This document shows, piece by piece, positions 56,663 to 64,000 of a stretch of 64,000 bases of DNA. Position 1 is the stretch's first letter. Every line of letters starts with the position of its first letter. Origin of the DNA: GCA-2720975 sp964469565. GTDB taxonomy: Bacteria > Planctomycetota > UBA1135 > GCA-002686595. A model generated the notes under the pieces. It did no database searches. It had not been told where the DNA came from and saw only the letters and a list, made by a program, of their open reading frames with translations. The position numbers and the translations under genes were made by a program. The stretch spans positions 34,543 to 98,542 of the forward strand of contig CAYXZD010000016.1 in assembly GCA_964469565.1 (NCBI GenBank), in the 5' to 3' direction.

Positions 56663-56855
56663 GACTGAGCGGCTTCCCTGTTGTTTTTTGTTGGAGTGTT
56701 CGTGCACAAACTCGGGCGTGGTGGGGATCGGGAGGGCTCTGAGGGTACAGGATCGGGAGGGGGCCCAGCGTGGCCCTGGGTGCAGCCGGGCGGAGGCCGG
56801 TGCTCTGCACGGAGCACCGTGCCTTGGAAAAAAACAACAGGGAAGCCTGTCAGTC
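56663..56855 (-). repeat. Inverted-repeat element, copy B (177-bp core, 193 bp with outer pairs)
   Basis: Core arms 56671-56689 and 56829-56847 pair perfectly over 19 bp (GGCTTCCCTGTTGTTTTTT against its complement). Two mismatched bases outside are followed by another six paired bases (GACTGA at 56663, TCAGTC at 56850). A 7-bp stem GGTGCTC/GAGCACC (56799-56818) sits at the same place as the internal stem of copy A. It lies 58 nt upstream of the sulfatase start on the minus strand. Confidence 0.8.
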
Positions 56856-57013
56856 CAGTTGGACCGATCCGCAAGTGGGTCCAAGTGACCCTGAACAGTC
56901 CACTTGCAAGGACCGGACCCTTTACGCGGCAAGTTGATCCGAAGCTGAAACCCGTGCTGCCCCCGTACGTCATGGGGAGTGTGAGGATTGAGAACAACAA
57001 CCAAGGAGCCCTT

Positions 57014-57664
57014 ATGCAGACGGATTTTAGTGAGGTAAGCGACACGCGCTCATTCGTGGCAGTTCCAGCGGACACCTATAGCTGCCGTATCGTTGAAGTC
57101 CGAGCCGGGTACAGCCGCGGCGGTGATGAACGATGGAGCGTGCGCCTTGAGGTGACTCACGGGGACTACGCGGGTCGCACGGCCGCATGGGATTCCCTGA
57201 CGTGGAGTGAGCGCGGACTTTGCCGGGTCAAACACGTCTTAGGGGTCCTCGGGTTTGATGTCACGGGCGTGCTCCACGTCGTCCCCGAGGATCTGGTGGG
57301 GTTGTGCGCCCAGGTGGAGGTCATCCCAGAGCAGTGGGAGGATCCAATCACCGGGACCTGCAAGGAGAGCATGACGGTCCCCTTCATGGGTTGGAGCGCC
57401 TCGGGACGTGTCAGTGAAGGTGAAGCTGGACTAGACGGGCTCCCAGGCAATTCAACTGCGAAGCCCACAGGGAGCTCCCCAGGCGGTCTCGCTGGTAGCG
57501 ATTCAGGGGACGTCGTGTGCTGCCCCAGTCACACCCCCGGCGAGGACGGTTCAGAGGGTCAAGCAGGACTTGACCCATCGGCGTGCAGGGGCGAGGCTCT
57601 GGTCCATGATGCCAAGCCCCAAGCCGAGCCCAGGGACGAATCCTGGGATGAATCCCCCTTCTAG
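57014..57664 (+). CDS. DUF669-like, possibly single-strand-binding, protein with acidic C-terminal tip
   Basis: 216 residues. The first 130 match the DUF669 pattern known from phages and plasmids: YSCRIVEVRAGYSRGGDERW, LEVTHGDYAGRTAAWDSL, RVKHVLGVLGFD. AAGGAG six bases before ATG 57014 decides the start. The following 85 residues are a Gly/Ser/Asp-rich low-complexity linker, ending in ESWDESPF, like the acidic DDDIPF tip by which SSB recruits repair proteins. The gene is directly followed by cdd and ligA on the same strand. Suggested role: DNA-binding in replication or repair; the SSB analogy is inference. Confidence 0.72.
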   Translation: MQTDFSEVSDTRSFVAVPADTYSCRIVEVRAGYSRGGDERWSVRLEVTHGDYAGRTAAWDSLTWSERGLCRVKHVLGVLGFDVTGVLHVVPEDLVGLCAQVEVIPEQWEDPITGTCKESMTVPFMGWSASGRVSEGEAGLDGLPGNSTAKPTGSSPGGLAGSDSGDVVCCPSHTPGEDGSEGQAGLDPSACRGEALVHDAKPQAEPRDESWDESPF

Positions 57665-58136
57665 CGGGGCCAGCGATGGCGAGCCTCCCGCTCTGTTCAC
57701 GGGCTTGCTGGATAGCTTGCCAGCAGAGGACAGACAATTGCTGGAGTCGGCACGTGCCATCTTGCCCCGGGCGCACTGTCCCTATTCCCGCTTTCGGGTG
57801 GGGGCTGCATTGCGAGCAGCCTCAGGAGAGGTCTTTTCGGGGGTAAACCTAGAGAGTGCAAGCTTTGGCTTGACGATCTGTGCTGAACGGTCGGCCTTGG
57901 CGGTTGCTGTGGCGGCGGGTGTGCGCGAAGTGGTGGCAGTGGCTGTGGCCACGGAAGGGCCTGGGCCTGTAACCCCGTGTGGTGCTTGCAGGCAGTTTCT
58001 CGCGGAATTTGGAAAAGACATGCGGGTGATTTCGGCGGGGGCGGGGGACCGGGTCATGGTCCACAGCATGGGCGAGTTGCTGCCACACCCGTTCTTGGAC
58101 TGCCCGCCCGCCCGGGATTCCAATCCTGCGACCTGA
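57606..58136 (+). CDS. cdd: Cytidine deaminase
   Basis: Zinc deaminase that turns cytidine and deoxycytidine into uridine forms for pyrimidine salvage. 176 residues from ATG 57606, of which the first about 40 are a Pro/Ser-rich extension. Catalytic motif CAERSA and zinc pair PCGACRQF are complete, and YSRFRVGAAL at the start of the domain is typical. The start overlaps the upstream DUF669-like gene by 59 bp; ATG 57648 is a shorter choice. The stop TGA abuts the ligA start. Confidence 0.93.
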   Translation: MMPSPKPSPGTNPGMNPPSSGASDGEPPALFTGLLDSLPAEDRQLLESARAILPRAHCPYSRFRVGAALRAASGEVFSGVNLESASFGLTICAERSALAVAVAAGVREVVAVAVATEGPGPVTPCGACRQFLAEFGKDMRVISAGAGDRVMVHSMGELLPHPFLDCPPARDSNPAT

Positions 58137-60239
58137 ATGATGGCCGATCCATTCCAGGCCCGCATGGCAGTGTTGGTCGAACAACTCAATGGGTACGCCC
58201 GTGCCTACTATGTCCGAGGTGAGAGTCCCGTCAGTGATGCTGAGTACGATGCTCTGTATCGGGAGTTGCAGGAACTTGAAAACGCACACCCCGAGGCCGT
58301 GTCCCCAGCGAGTCCCACCAGGCGCGTGGGATCACCCGTTCCAGAAGGGCAAGGGTTCGACAAGGTTGCCCATGAGGTGCCCATGCTTTCGATTGAGAGC
58401 CTGTTCAGTGAGGAAGAAGTGCGGTCATTCGAGGAAAAGATCGTTCGCTTCCTGGGCCGCGATGCGAGTGATGATCTACTGTGGTCCGTCGAACCCAAGT
58501 TTGATGGGGTGAGCGCGGCCTTGATTTATGAAAACGGCGTACTCGTGCGTTGCATCACGCGAGGGGATGGCGCTGTCGGTGAGGATGTGACGGCCAACCT
58601 GCGCACGATTCGCAACCTGCCGCTGGCTCTCGATACAACTGAGCGGACCGCGCCTGCTTTGCTTGAGGTGCGCGGGGAAGTGCTCATCGCCACGGCTCGT
58701 TTTGAAGAGTTCAACGAACAGCGCCAAGAGCGAGGCGAATCCCGATTGGCTAACCCGCGCAATGCGGCGGCTGGAGCGATTCGTCGCAATGATCCAGCCG
58801 AGGTCGTGCGCTATCCGCTTGAGTTTCACCCCTACTCGGCCGTGCGTATGGCGGGCCAGGAGTTCGCGAGCCACACCGAGCTGCTCGAGGCCCTGCAGCA
58901 GTGGGGCTTGCCCACTGCGGGCTACGCGCGGCAGGTACAGGGCCTGCAGGGTTGCCTCGACTACCATCGGGAGATGGAGGCGGGCCGCGACAAGTTGGCC
59001 TTTGAGGTGGATGGTGTCGTGTGCAAGCTGGATGACCTGGCGCTGCGCGAGCGGCTGGGAAGCACGGCTCGAGCTGCGCGCTGGCAGTATGCTCAAAAAT
59101 TCAAAGCTGTTTCTGCAGTCAGTACCCTGCTGGCGATTGAAATCCAAGTGGGGGCCAATGGTCGTTTGACTCCCCGTGCACACGTTGATCCAGTCGAGGT
59201 TATGGGGGTGATGGTGCGGCATACCACGCTGCACAATGCCGACCACGTCCAGTCGCTGGGTTTACGAATTGGCGACCGCGTGTTCTTGAAACGGGCCGGC
59301 GATGTGATTCCACAGATCGAGGGCGTGGCGGAGGCAGCCAAGGGCAAGGCGCCTGCGGATTGGCACGAGTCGCTACCTGAGGAATTATTCGACGAGAAAA
59401 GGGAATTGCGAAGAGGTATCGAGGCCGGTTTCGCCGAGGCGCTTACGATGCCCTCTCAGTGCCCAGCATGCGGCAGCGACACCGTACAAACAGGCAAGTA
59501 CTACCACTGCCCGAATGTGTATGCGTGCAAGCCGCAAATCGTTGGGCGCACGCTCTTGCTGACCGGGCGCGGGGGCTTTGAGATTGACTCGATCGGCGAA
59601 AAGATGATCTGGCAGTTGCTCGACGCGGGCCTGCTTTCTTCACCTGCTGACATCTTTCACCTCGACCCCGAGCAGCTCGTTCAGCTCGATCGATGGGGGC
59701 GCAAATCGGTGGATAACTTGATGGCCCAGGTGCGGGAGCGCCGCACGGTCCCCTTTGAGCGTTTGCTCGCTTCCCTGGCGATTCCGGACGTGGCCGCGGC
59801 CACTGCGAGGCTCTTGTCCCTAGCCTATCCCTCGCTCGAAGCCTTGCGAGCCGCCAGTAACGAAGAGCTACAGATGCTTGACGGCATCGGGCCAGAGGTC
59901 GCCCGCAAGATCACAGCGTGGTTCGCTGATGAGCGCAACGACGCTCTCATCCAGCGCCTGTTTGCGGGCGGTGTTGTGCCCCTTGCACCCGAGGCGCGCA
60001 CCGGCACGGGAGTCTTCGCTGGCAGCACGCTCGTGTTCACAGGAACTCTCGAACACCTGACTCGCGCCGAGGCCAAGAAGCTCGCTGAAGACCACGAAGG
60101 TCGCGTCAGTAGCTCGGTCAGCGCGAAGACGGACTTCCTCGTGCAAGGCGGCAAGCCTGGATCCAAAGCCAAGAAGGCCGCCGCCCTTGGAGTCACCGTC
60201 TTACTTGAGGCGGAGTTCCTTCAGCGCCTCGGCCGTTGA
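58137..60239 (+). CDS. ligA: NAD-dependent DNA ligase
   Basis: Essential ligase that seals nicks in replication and repair. 700 residues. Domain order is standard: Ia (1-70), adenylation domain with the catalytic lysine in VEPKFDGVSAAL near 122, OB fold with RLTPRAHVDPVEVMG, zinc finger CPACGSDTVQTGKYYHC near 442, helix-hairpin-helix LLDGIGPEVA-like region QMLDGIGPEVARKI and C-terminal BRCT (TLVFTGTLEHLTRAEAKKL). ATG 58137 follows the cdd stop directly. The last 65 bases of homology (60156-60220) are repeated identically at 63718-63782. Confidence 0.97.
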   Translation: MMADPFQARMAVLVEQLNGYARAYYVRGESPVSDAEYDALYRELQELENAHPEAVSPASPTRRVGSPVPEGQGFDKVAHEVPMLSIESLFSEEEVRSFEEKIVRFLGRDASDDLLWSVEPKFDGVSAALIYENGVLVRCITRGDGAVGEDVTANLRTIRNLPLALDTTERTAPALLEVRGEVLIATARFEEFNEQRQERGESRLANPRNAAAGAIRRNDPAEVVRYPLEFHPYSAVRMAGQEFASHTELLEALQQWGLPTAGYARQVQGLQGCLDYHREMEAGRDKLAFEVDGVVCKLDDLALRERLGSTARAARWQYAQKFKAVSAVSTLLAIEIQVGANGRLTPRAHVDPVEVMGVMVRHTTLHNADHVQSLGLRIGDRVFLKRAGDVIPQIEGVAEAAKGKAPADWHESLPEELFDEKRELRRGIEAGFAEALTMPSQCPACGSDTVQTGKYYHCPNVYACKPQIVGRTLLLTGRGGFEIDSIGEKMIWQLLDAGLLSSPADIFHLDPEQLVQLDRWGRKSVDNLMAQVRERRTVPFERLLASLAIPDVAAATARLLSLAYPSLEALRAASNEELQMLDGIGPEVARKITAWFADERNDALIQRLFAGGVVPLAPEARTGTGVFAGSTLVFTGTLEHLTRAEAKKLAEDHEGRVSSSVSAKTDFLVQGGKPGSKAKKAAALGVTVLLEAEFLQRLGR

Positions 60240-60788
60240 CCGGGCGTAGGCGCGTACGCAGTTGCACACCCGTTCAACGCTTTGCGGACATTAGGTACCC
60301 GGTGAACTGACCTGTGCTCTGGTCTGTTTTGTCAGTGTGGCGCTGGTTCGAAAAGCGAACTGGCGGTGGATGGCTGGGATCCTGAAGTGAAGCGTGGGCT
60401 TGACGCGCGACTCTTATTTGAGTCGCACGTGGACATGCACCCTTCTTGCCCGGGCTTGCCCTTCAGAAAGGGAATCCGGAGGGAGGTGCAGGTTGTTGCC
60501 CGCATCCCTCGCGCTGGAACCACGCATACGCCGTATGGATTCTTTGGCGGGTCTGGGAGTTGCCTCGCCAGGCAGTTTGGCGCCTCGGGGGTAAACGGTC
60601 AGGGCACTAGGTGACCCGCCTCGCATGCCTGAGAGTCGGGTTTAGCGCGTGCGACTCCGCATCTCCCGAAAGCAAATCTTGACGATACATATCGGATCTG
60701 TTAGAGAGGAAAGTGGCTTGCGGTCCTTGGCGCCGTTGCCCGGACCACTTCTCCCTGACCACTCCTAGCTACATCTAGATTCACACAA
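60240..60788. other. Noncoding region after ligA, about 550 bp
   Basis: The first about 190 bp (to about 60424) have a diverged copy at 63800-63981. A hairpin at 60341-60365 (CGCTGGTTCG-AAAAG-CGAACTGGCG with two wobble pairs) has a differently sequenced hairpin at the matching place in the copy (63891-63920). The palindrome ATACGCCGTAT lies at 60526-60536. No gene is supported. Confidence 0.6.
60341..60365 (+). terminator. Hairpin downstream of ligA, possible terminator
   Basis: Ten-pair stem (two G-U) with loop AAAAG, 100 bp after the ligA stop. A stem is kept at the matching position of the duplicated copy although the sequence has changed. Confidence 0.5.
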
Positions 60789-62120
60789 GTGTGCCTCCGT
60801 ATCTCACTTTTTCTTGGCTTGGCCTTGTACTTGACTGGGCCCCTAGTTGCCCAGGGCCAGCTCCAACCCTTGCGGATCCCTGGGCCGGTCAAGGACGCAG
60901 GCGTGTTCCATGTGGGCACGGGGACCTGGACCCGCTCAGTGGGCAGCCAAGCGAATTTGGGCCCGGACGTAATCTTTCGATCCGACGTTCCCTCGGGTTA
61001 TTTTGCTGTGGGATGGGAGGGCCAAGAGGGGGTGGACGAGGGGATCCTACCCGGTAAGGCCAACCCCAATGAAACCGGCAATCCCGGGCCACAAGACAGT
61101 TATCTCATCGATGGAATGCAGTTCGGTTACTGTTCCCAGTCAACTGCCCCTGTGAACTGGGATTTTGTTTTTTACGATAGCTACGTTCCCTGCGACATCC
61201 CGAGCGCCCCGGCCAACTGCATCAATTGCGCGGGAAGCCTGCCCACCTTGGCCCTGCCTGCGGGTGGATTCTGCTGGACGGCGCTCTTCGATTTGAGCCT
61301 GGGAGGGTACGAGGTGTGCCTGGAGGCGGATGGGGGCAACTGCGCTCCGGGTTACGACGGGGGGGGGCTGGGCTTGGATCACTTTGGCTGGGGCCACACT
61401 TGGAACACTGTGGACCAGGCATTTACCGGTCCCCTGCTCGCGGGACACGATGCAGCCTGGTTCCCCGAGGGGGAGGGCACGGTCTACCAGCCGGCCTTTA
61501 CCAATGCCTGCAACCTGCCATTGGCCTCGGGCCTAGGCGCCGAAGATTATTTCGCAATCCATGGCCCGGGAGCATTGACCGCAGGTTGCTACTAGTTCGG
61601 AACTTGCTGGCCTGCCAATGCCTGTGCGGTGCCCAGCAATTCCACCTGCCTGCAATTCCACCTGCTGCTCTACACCGACGTATCCTCCGCCTGCAGCCCC
61701 AGCATCTGCTCCACCGTGTTTTGCGACACGGACCCCGGCAATGCGGCCGGAGCATCATTGAGTGGTTGCGACTGCTCGGCAGGTTCGATCCTGCTGACAC
61801 TGGATACCCAAGGTCTGTTCGCGGGGCAGTTCGCCTACCCGCTGATTGGTCTGGGCACGACAGTGGTTCAGCCCACTGGAGTCTCTGATTTGTGCATCGC
61901 TGGCAACGCTATCGGGCGCTACGCAGCCGATGCCCAGGCCATCGGCACCACCGGCCTCGCCGTGGTGGATCTATTGAATGCCAATTCAGCCCCCCAGGGT
62001 GGGGTGCCCACCATCGGCGGGTCCCTGTGCAACGGAAACACCTGGCGCTTCCAGTGGTGGCATCGTGACGGGATGGCTCCCTCGCGCTTCTCGAAGGGCG
62101 TAGCGGGACAGCTTCGCTAA
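60789..62120 (+). pseudogene. Secreted protein gene with an internal TAG
   Basis: A 443-residue reading frame from GTG 60789 with one in-frame TAG at 61593-61595; coding features continue beyond it without frame shift. The first part has a signal peptide (LFLGLALYLTGPLVAQG) and Cys-paired segments (FYDSYVPCDIPSAPANC); after the TAG come FGTCWPANACAVPSNSTC, FCDTDPGNAAGASLSGCDCS and the end NTWRFQWWHRDGMAPSRFSKG, a C-terminal module found in many exported proteins of planctomycetes. The TAG follows GCY and precedes FG, where a TGG (Trp) to TAG change is the simplest explanation. A draft-genome error is also possible. Function unknown. Confidence 0.65.
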
Positions 62121-62408
62121 GACACCGAGCTAGCCACCCGTCACCACCCTTCCCACCAGAGAGTCCCAGGCACCCTGAAACCCGGGACTGGCGAGGCCGT
62201 CTCCCGTGCAGGCCTCTCCGACGCAGGAAAGAACAACTGTGCATACGCCGTATGGACCCGCCGTATAGACCCGCCGTATGGACCATTCTGATTCCGATGT
62301 AGCTCAGTGGGAAACCCGACGGGAATACCGTTCTTGCGAGGCAACCAGCTCTGAAGGAGTCCCATCAACGCGAAGTTTTCCGCTGAGGTTGGAGGTTGGT
62401 AGAATCTG
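62121..62408. other. Intergenic region with a TACGCCGTA cluster
   Basis: 288 bp without a gene. ATACGCCGTAT (62243-62253) is followed by two more CGCCGTAT copies separated by AGACC/GGACC, a short 13-bp tandem pattern up to about 62284. A tRNA-like TAGCTCAGTGGGA at 62300 does not belong to a tRNA. Confidence 0.55.
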
Positions 62409-62912
62409 ATGATGAAGTTCCCCGCTGCCCTTGCCTGTCTGTTCTCATTTTTGTTTGTCGCATGCAGCTCGGACCTGGAATCCGCACAGGATGAGTTTGC
62501 GAGCGTGGCCCGCGGTTACGTGGAGGCCTGGTGCCGTGGCGATGGATCGGTGAAGCGAGAGCAGTTCCAGACCGAGGAACTCCCCGAGTTGTTCAGAAAA
62601 TGGACGCAGACGATCCACACGCTTCCCACCAGCTCACCGGTGGAACACTTTGAGGTTGAGGACATTTCTGTCAGTGGTCCGGGCAAGGTGCCTGAGCTCC
62701 GTGAGTACGGATTCGATCTGAAAAAGGAAGCTGGATTAGGGTTCATATCTGAACAGGTCAACTGCATCACGATCGTGTTTCAGGTTCGCCTTGCCGACGG
62801 GAGTCAACATCGGGGTCAGGTGGCCATCCGTCCCGATGTGCCCTTCGTCAAAGGGGAGCATCACCAGGTCAAGAGAAGTGATCGCTGGCGTGCCATGCCC
62901 CTGCGACCGTAG
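62409..62912 (+). CDS. Hypothetical lipoprotein
   Basis: 167 residues. Lipoprotein signal ACLFSFLFVAC-SS, with Cys at residue 19. The mature part is a soluble alpha/beta protein: DEFASVARGYVEAWCRGDGSV, VNCITIVFQVRLADGSQHRGQVAI. It may belong to the NTF2/SnoaL-like fold group common among small lipoproteins; I cannot name it. ATG 62409 or 62412. It lies within the segment between the two ligA 3' ends. Confidence 0.68.
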   Translation: MMKFPAALACLFSFLFVACSSDLESAQDEFASVARGYVEAWCRGDGSVKREQFQTEELPELFRKWTQTIHTLPTSSPVEHFEVEDISVSGPGKVPELREYGFDLKKEAGLGFISEQVNCITIVFQVRLADGSQHRGQVAIRPDVPFVKGEHHQVKRSDRWRAMPLRP

Positions 62913-63205
62913 CTTCTGGATTGAGCGTGGTCGCAAAGCCAGAGAAGGGATATCGCCCCGCCGATCGGAATAGAAAACCGATGCACATTCCAAACTGACC
63001 TGGCGCAAACCCCCAAGAATCAAGAACTTACGAAGGCATACGGGGTCAGGCTCCCCTACGCATTCCAGCAGATGCAGGGTGCCACAGGCGCTGAAGCATG
63101 GAGTTCTCCCCGGACGTCTTGAGAGTATGGCCAGATTACCGCGAACTGAAGAACCATGAGGGATGCCTTACGCCGTATCGCGACGCCGTATCGTCTCTGC
63201 CCCGC
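62913..63205. other. Intergenic region, about 290 bp
   Basis: No gene is supported. TTACGCCGTAT (63168-63178) and ACGCCGTAT (63183-63191) lie just beyond the 3' end of the truncated minus-strand gene. Confidence 0.5.
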
Positions 63206-63712
63206 CTACGCCCGGTAGTTGACTCCAGGGTATTCTCTCTGGACTGGTCGTGATCTATCGCCTGACATGCGAATGAGGAGTACGGCAGCCGTGGCAGATG
63301 CCAGAAGCTGCCAATGGAGGCCCAACCCGTTTGCGGGCCAGTATCCATAGGAAAGAGAGGGGGCGCCTTTACTCCGAGTGAATACTGTGTCCCTATCAGA
63401 ATCCAAGAACAGCTCGCCGCTAAACCAAGTGCTCTCCTCAAGAATCAAGTGTAGTTCGTGGTTCGAAGGATACCCACCAGCGGCCATCATACGTTCAAGT
63501 TCGTCCCCGGGCAGCCGAATGCGCCAGTACCCATTGCCCGTATCGGAATACTGCACCCTTTCTGCTGATATCTGGCCGCTGCCTAGGAGGATATTGGGCA
63601 GGGACTGGCGGCCAACCAGAGTAGCCTGGGATCGATAACCTAGGTGCGAGGTTTCTATTACATAGCTACCAGCATCATTGAAAGTCACGGTATAGACATC
63701 ACCAAGAATGAC
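63206..63712 (-). pseudogene. 5'-truncated membrane protein gene, cut at the ligA repeat junction
   Basis: A minus-strand frame whose upstream limit is a TGA at 63715-63713, three bases from the start of the ligA repeat at 63718. The residues right after the TGA (GDVYTVTFNDAGSYVIE) read like the interior of a beta domain, and GTG 63688 inside it has no ribosome-binding site. The C-terminus is one transmembrane helix (WQLLASATAAVLLIRM) with a basic tail, as in type I membrane proteins. Most probably the rest of the gene was removed by the rearrangement. Confidence 0.6.
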
Positions 63713-63717
63713 TCAAC

Positions 63718-64000
63718 CCTGGATCCAAAGCCAAGAAGGCCGCCGCCCTTGGAGTCACCGTCTTACTTGAGGCGGAGTTCCTCCAGCGCATCGGCGCTGA
63801 ACCGGACGTACGGAGTTGCACACCCGTTTGGCGCTTTCCGGACACTAGGTACCCGGTAAAGTAACATTCGTTCTGATCTGCTTTGTCAATCTAGCTCTAG
63901 CCAAAAAAACAACGAGCTAGCGATGGGGCGACTGGGATCCCGAACTGAACCGTGCGATACCCCGACGAGCCTTGTTTGAGTCCCGCCAACATCCGCTTTT
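63718..64000 (+). repeat. Second copy of the ligA 3' end and downstream region
   Basis: The first 65 bases (63718-63782) are identical to ligA 60156-60220, and homology continues with about a quarter of bases changed to about 63981 (matching 60424), through the stop and into noncoding DNA. It encodes the last 22 or so ligA codons in frame, then runs on to a TAA at 63861. There is no start and no rest of ligA. It extends to the end of the window. Confidence 0.9.

Noticed and set aside
54072..56855. Integron attC sites as an explanation for elements A and B
   Set aside because: They lack the RYYYAAC and GTTRRRY core boxes, and there is no integrase or cassette layout.
61593..61595. Pyrrolysine at TAG
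   Set aside because: Other genes here end with TAG, no pyrrolysine genes are seen, and the protein type does not use it.
62296..62350. tRNA-like sequence with a D-arm match (TAGCTCAGTGGGA)
   Set aside because: No acceptor stem, anticodon arm or TTC arm can be folded around it.

Overview
The window is a high-GC, gene-dense bacterial scaffold with two 100-N assembly gaps (47009-47108 and 50777-50876), so it is probably a draft or metagenome-assembled genome. No rRNA or tRNA was found. Planctomycetota is my inference. It rests on many exported proteins typical of that phylum (FG-GAP/ASPIC, secreted prenyltransferase-repeat proteins, discoidin/fucolectin domains, a sulfatase, a regulatory-like beta-sandwich protein) beside ordinary housekeeping genes. 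No marker here fixes the lineage.

Layout: 0.06-3.6 kb, a minus-strand unit of AAA ATPase, small CxxC protein and ClC channel, with palindromic operators between it and a serine hydrolase. 4.9-13.7 kb, IMPACT-family protein, clpB, dapA, then the operon pdxJ - redoxin selenoprotein - transglutaminase, and divergent rsmD. 13.9-28.2 kb, a GT39-like membrane protein, RhlE-type helicase, two GT4 glycosyltransferases, a lipoprotein RidA facing a saccharopine dehydrogenase-like enzyme, a YcjF-like protein and three exported proteins. 28.5-33.2 kb, fused acyl-CoA mutase icmF overlapping a MutA-like gene. 33.3-45.9 kb, large exported proteins, a degenerate DUF885 lipoprotein, apaG, an SGNH hydrolase and a reprolysin-like protease. 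46.3-48.7 kb, groES-groEL (gapped) and a receiver protein. 49-57 kb, an accessory region with Cys-rich secreted proteins, a 14-bp tandem array, a dipeptidase, a sulfatase and two diverged copies of a 180-bp inverted-repeat element. 57-60.2 kb, a DUF669-like protein, cdd and ligA. 60.2-64 kb, a disturbed segment with a broken secreted protein, a lipoprotein, a 5'-truncated gene and a second copy of the 3' end of ligA.

The strongest result is at 10670-12193. Two reading frames normally annotated separately are one selenoprotein: an in-frame UGA sits at the first position of a thioredoxin UxxC motif, and a perfect stem-loop of bacterial SECIS type lies 17 nt downstream. Next come the two 180-bp elements, which share sequence, show compensatory change in their terminal stems and lie 58-60 nt upstream of start codons on the same strand, and the duplicated ligA terminus, whose junction cuts a neighbouring gene.
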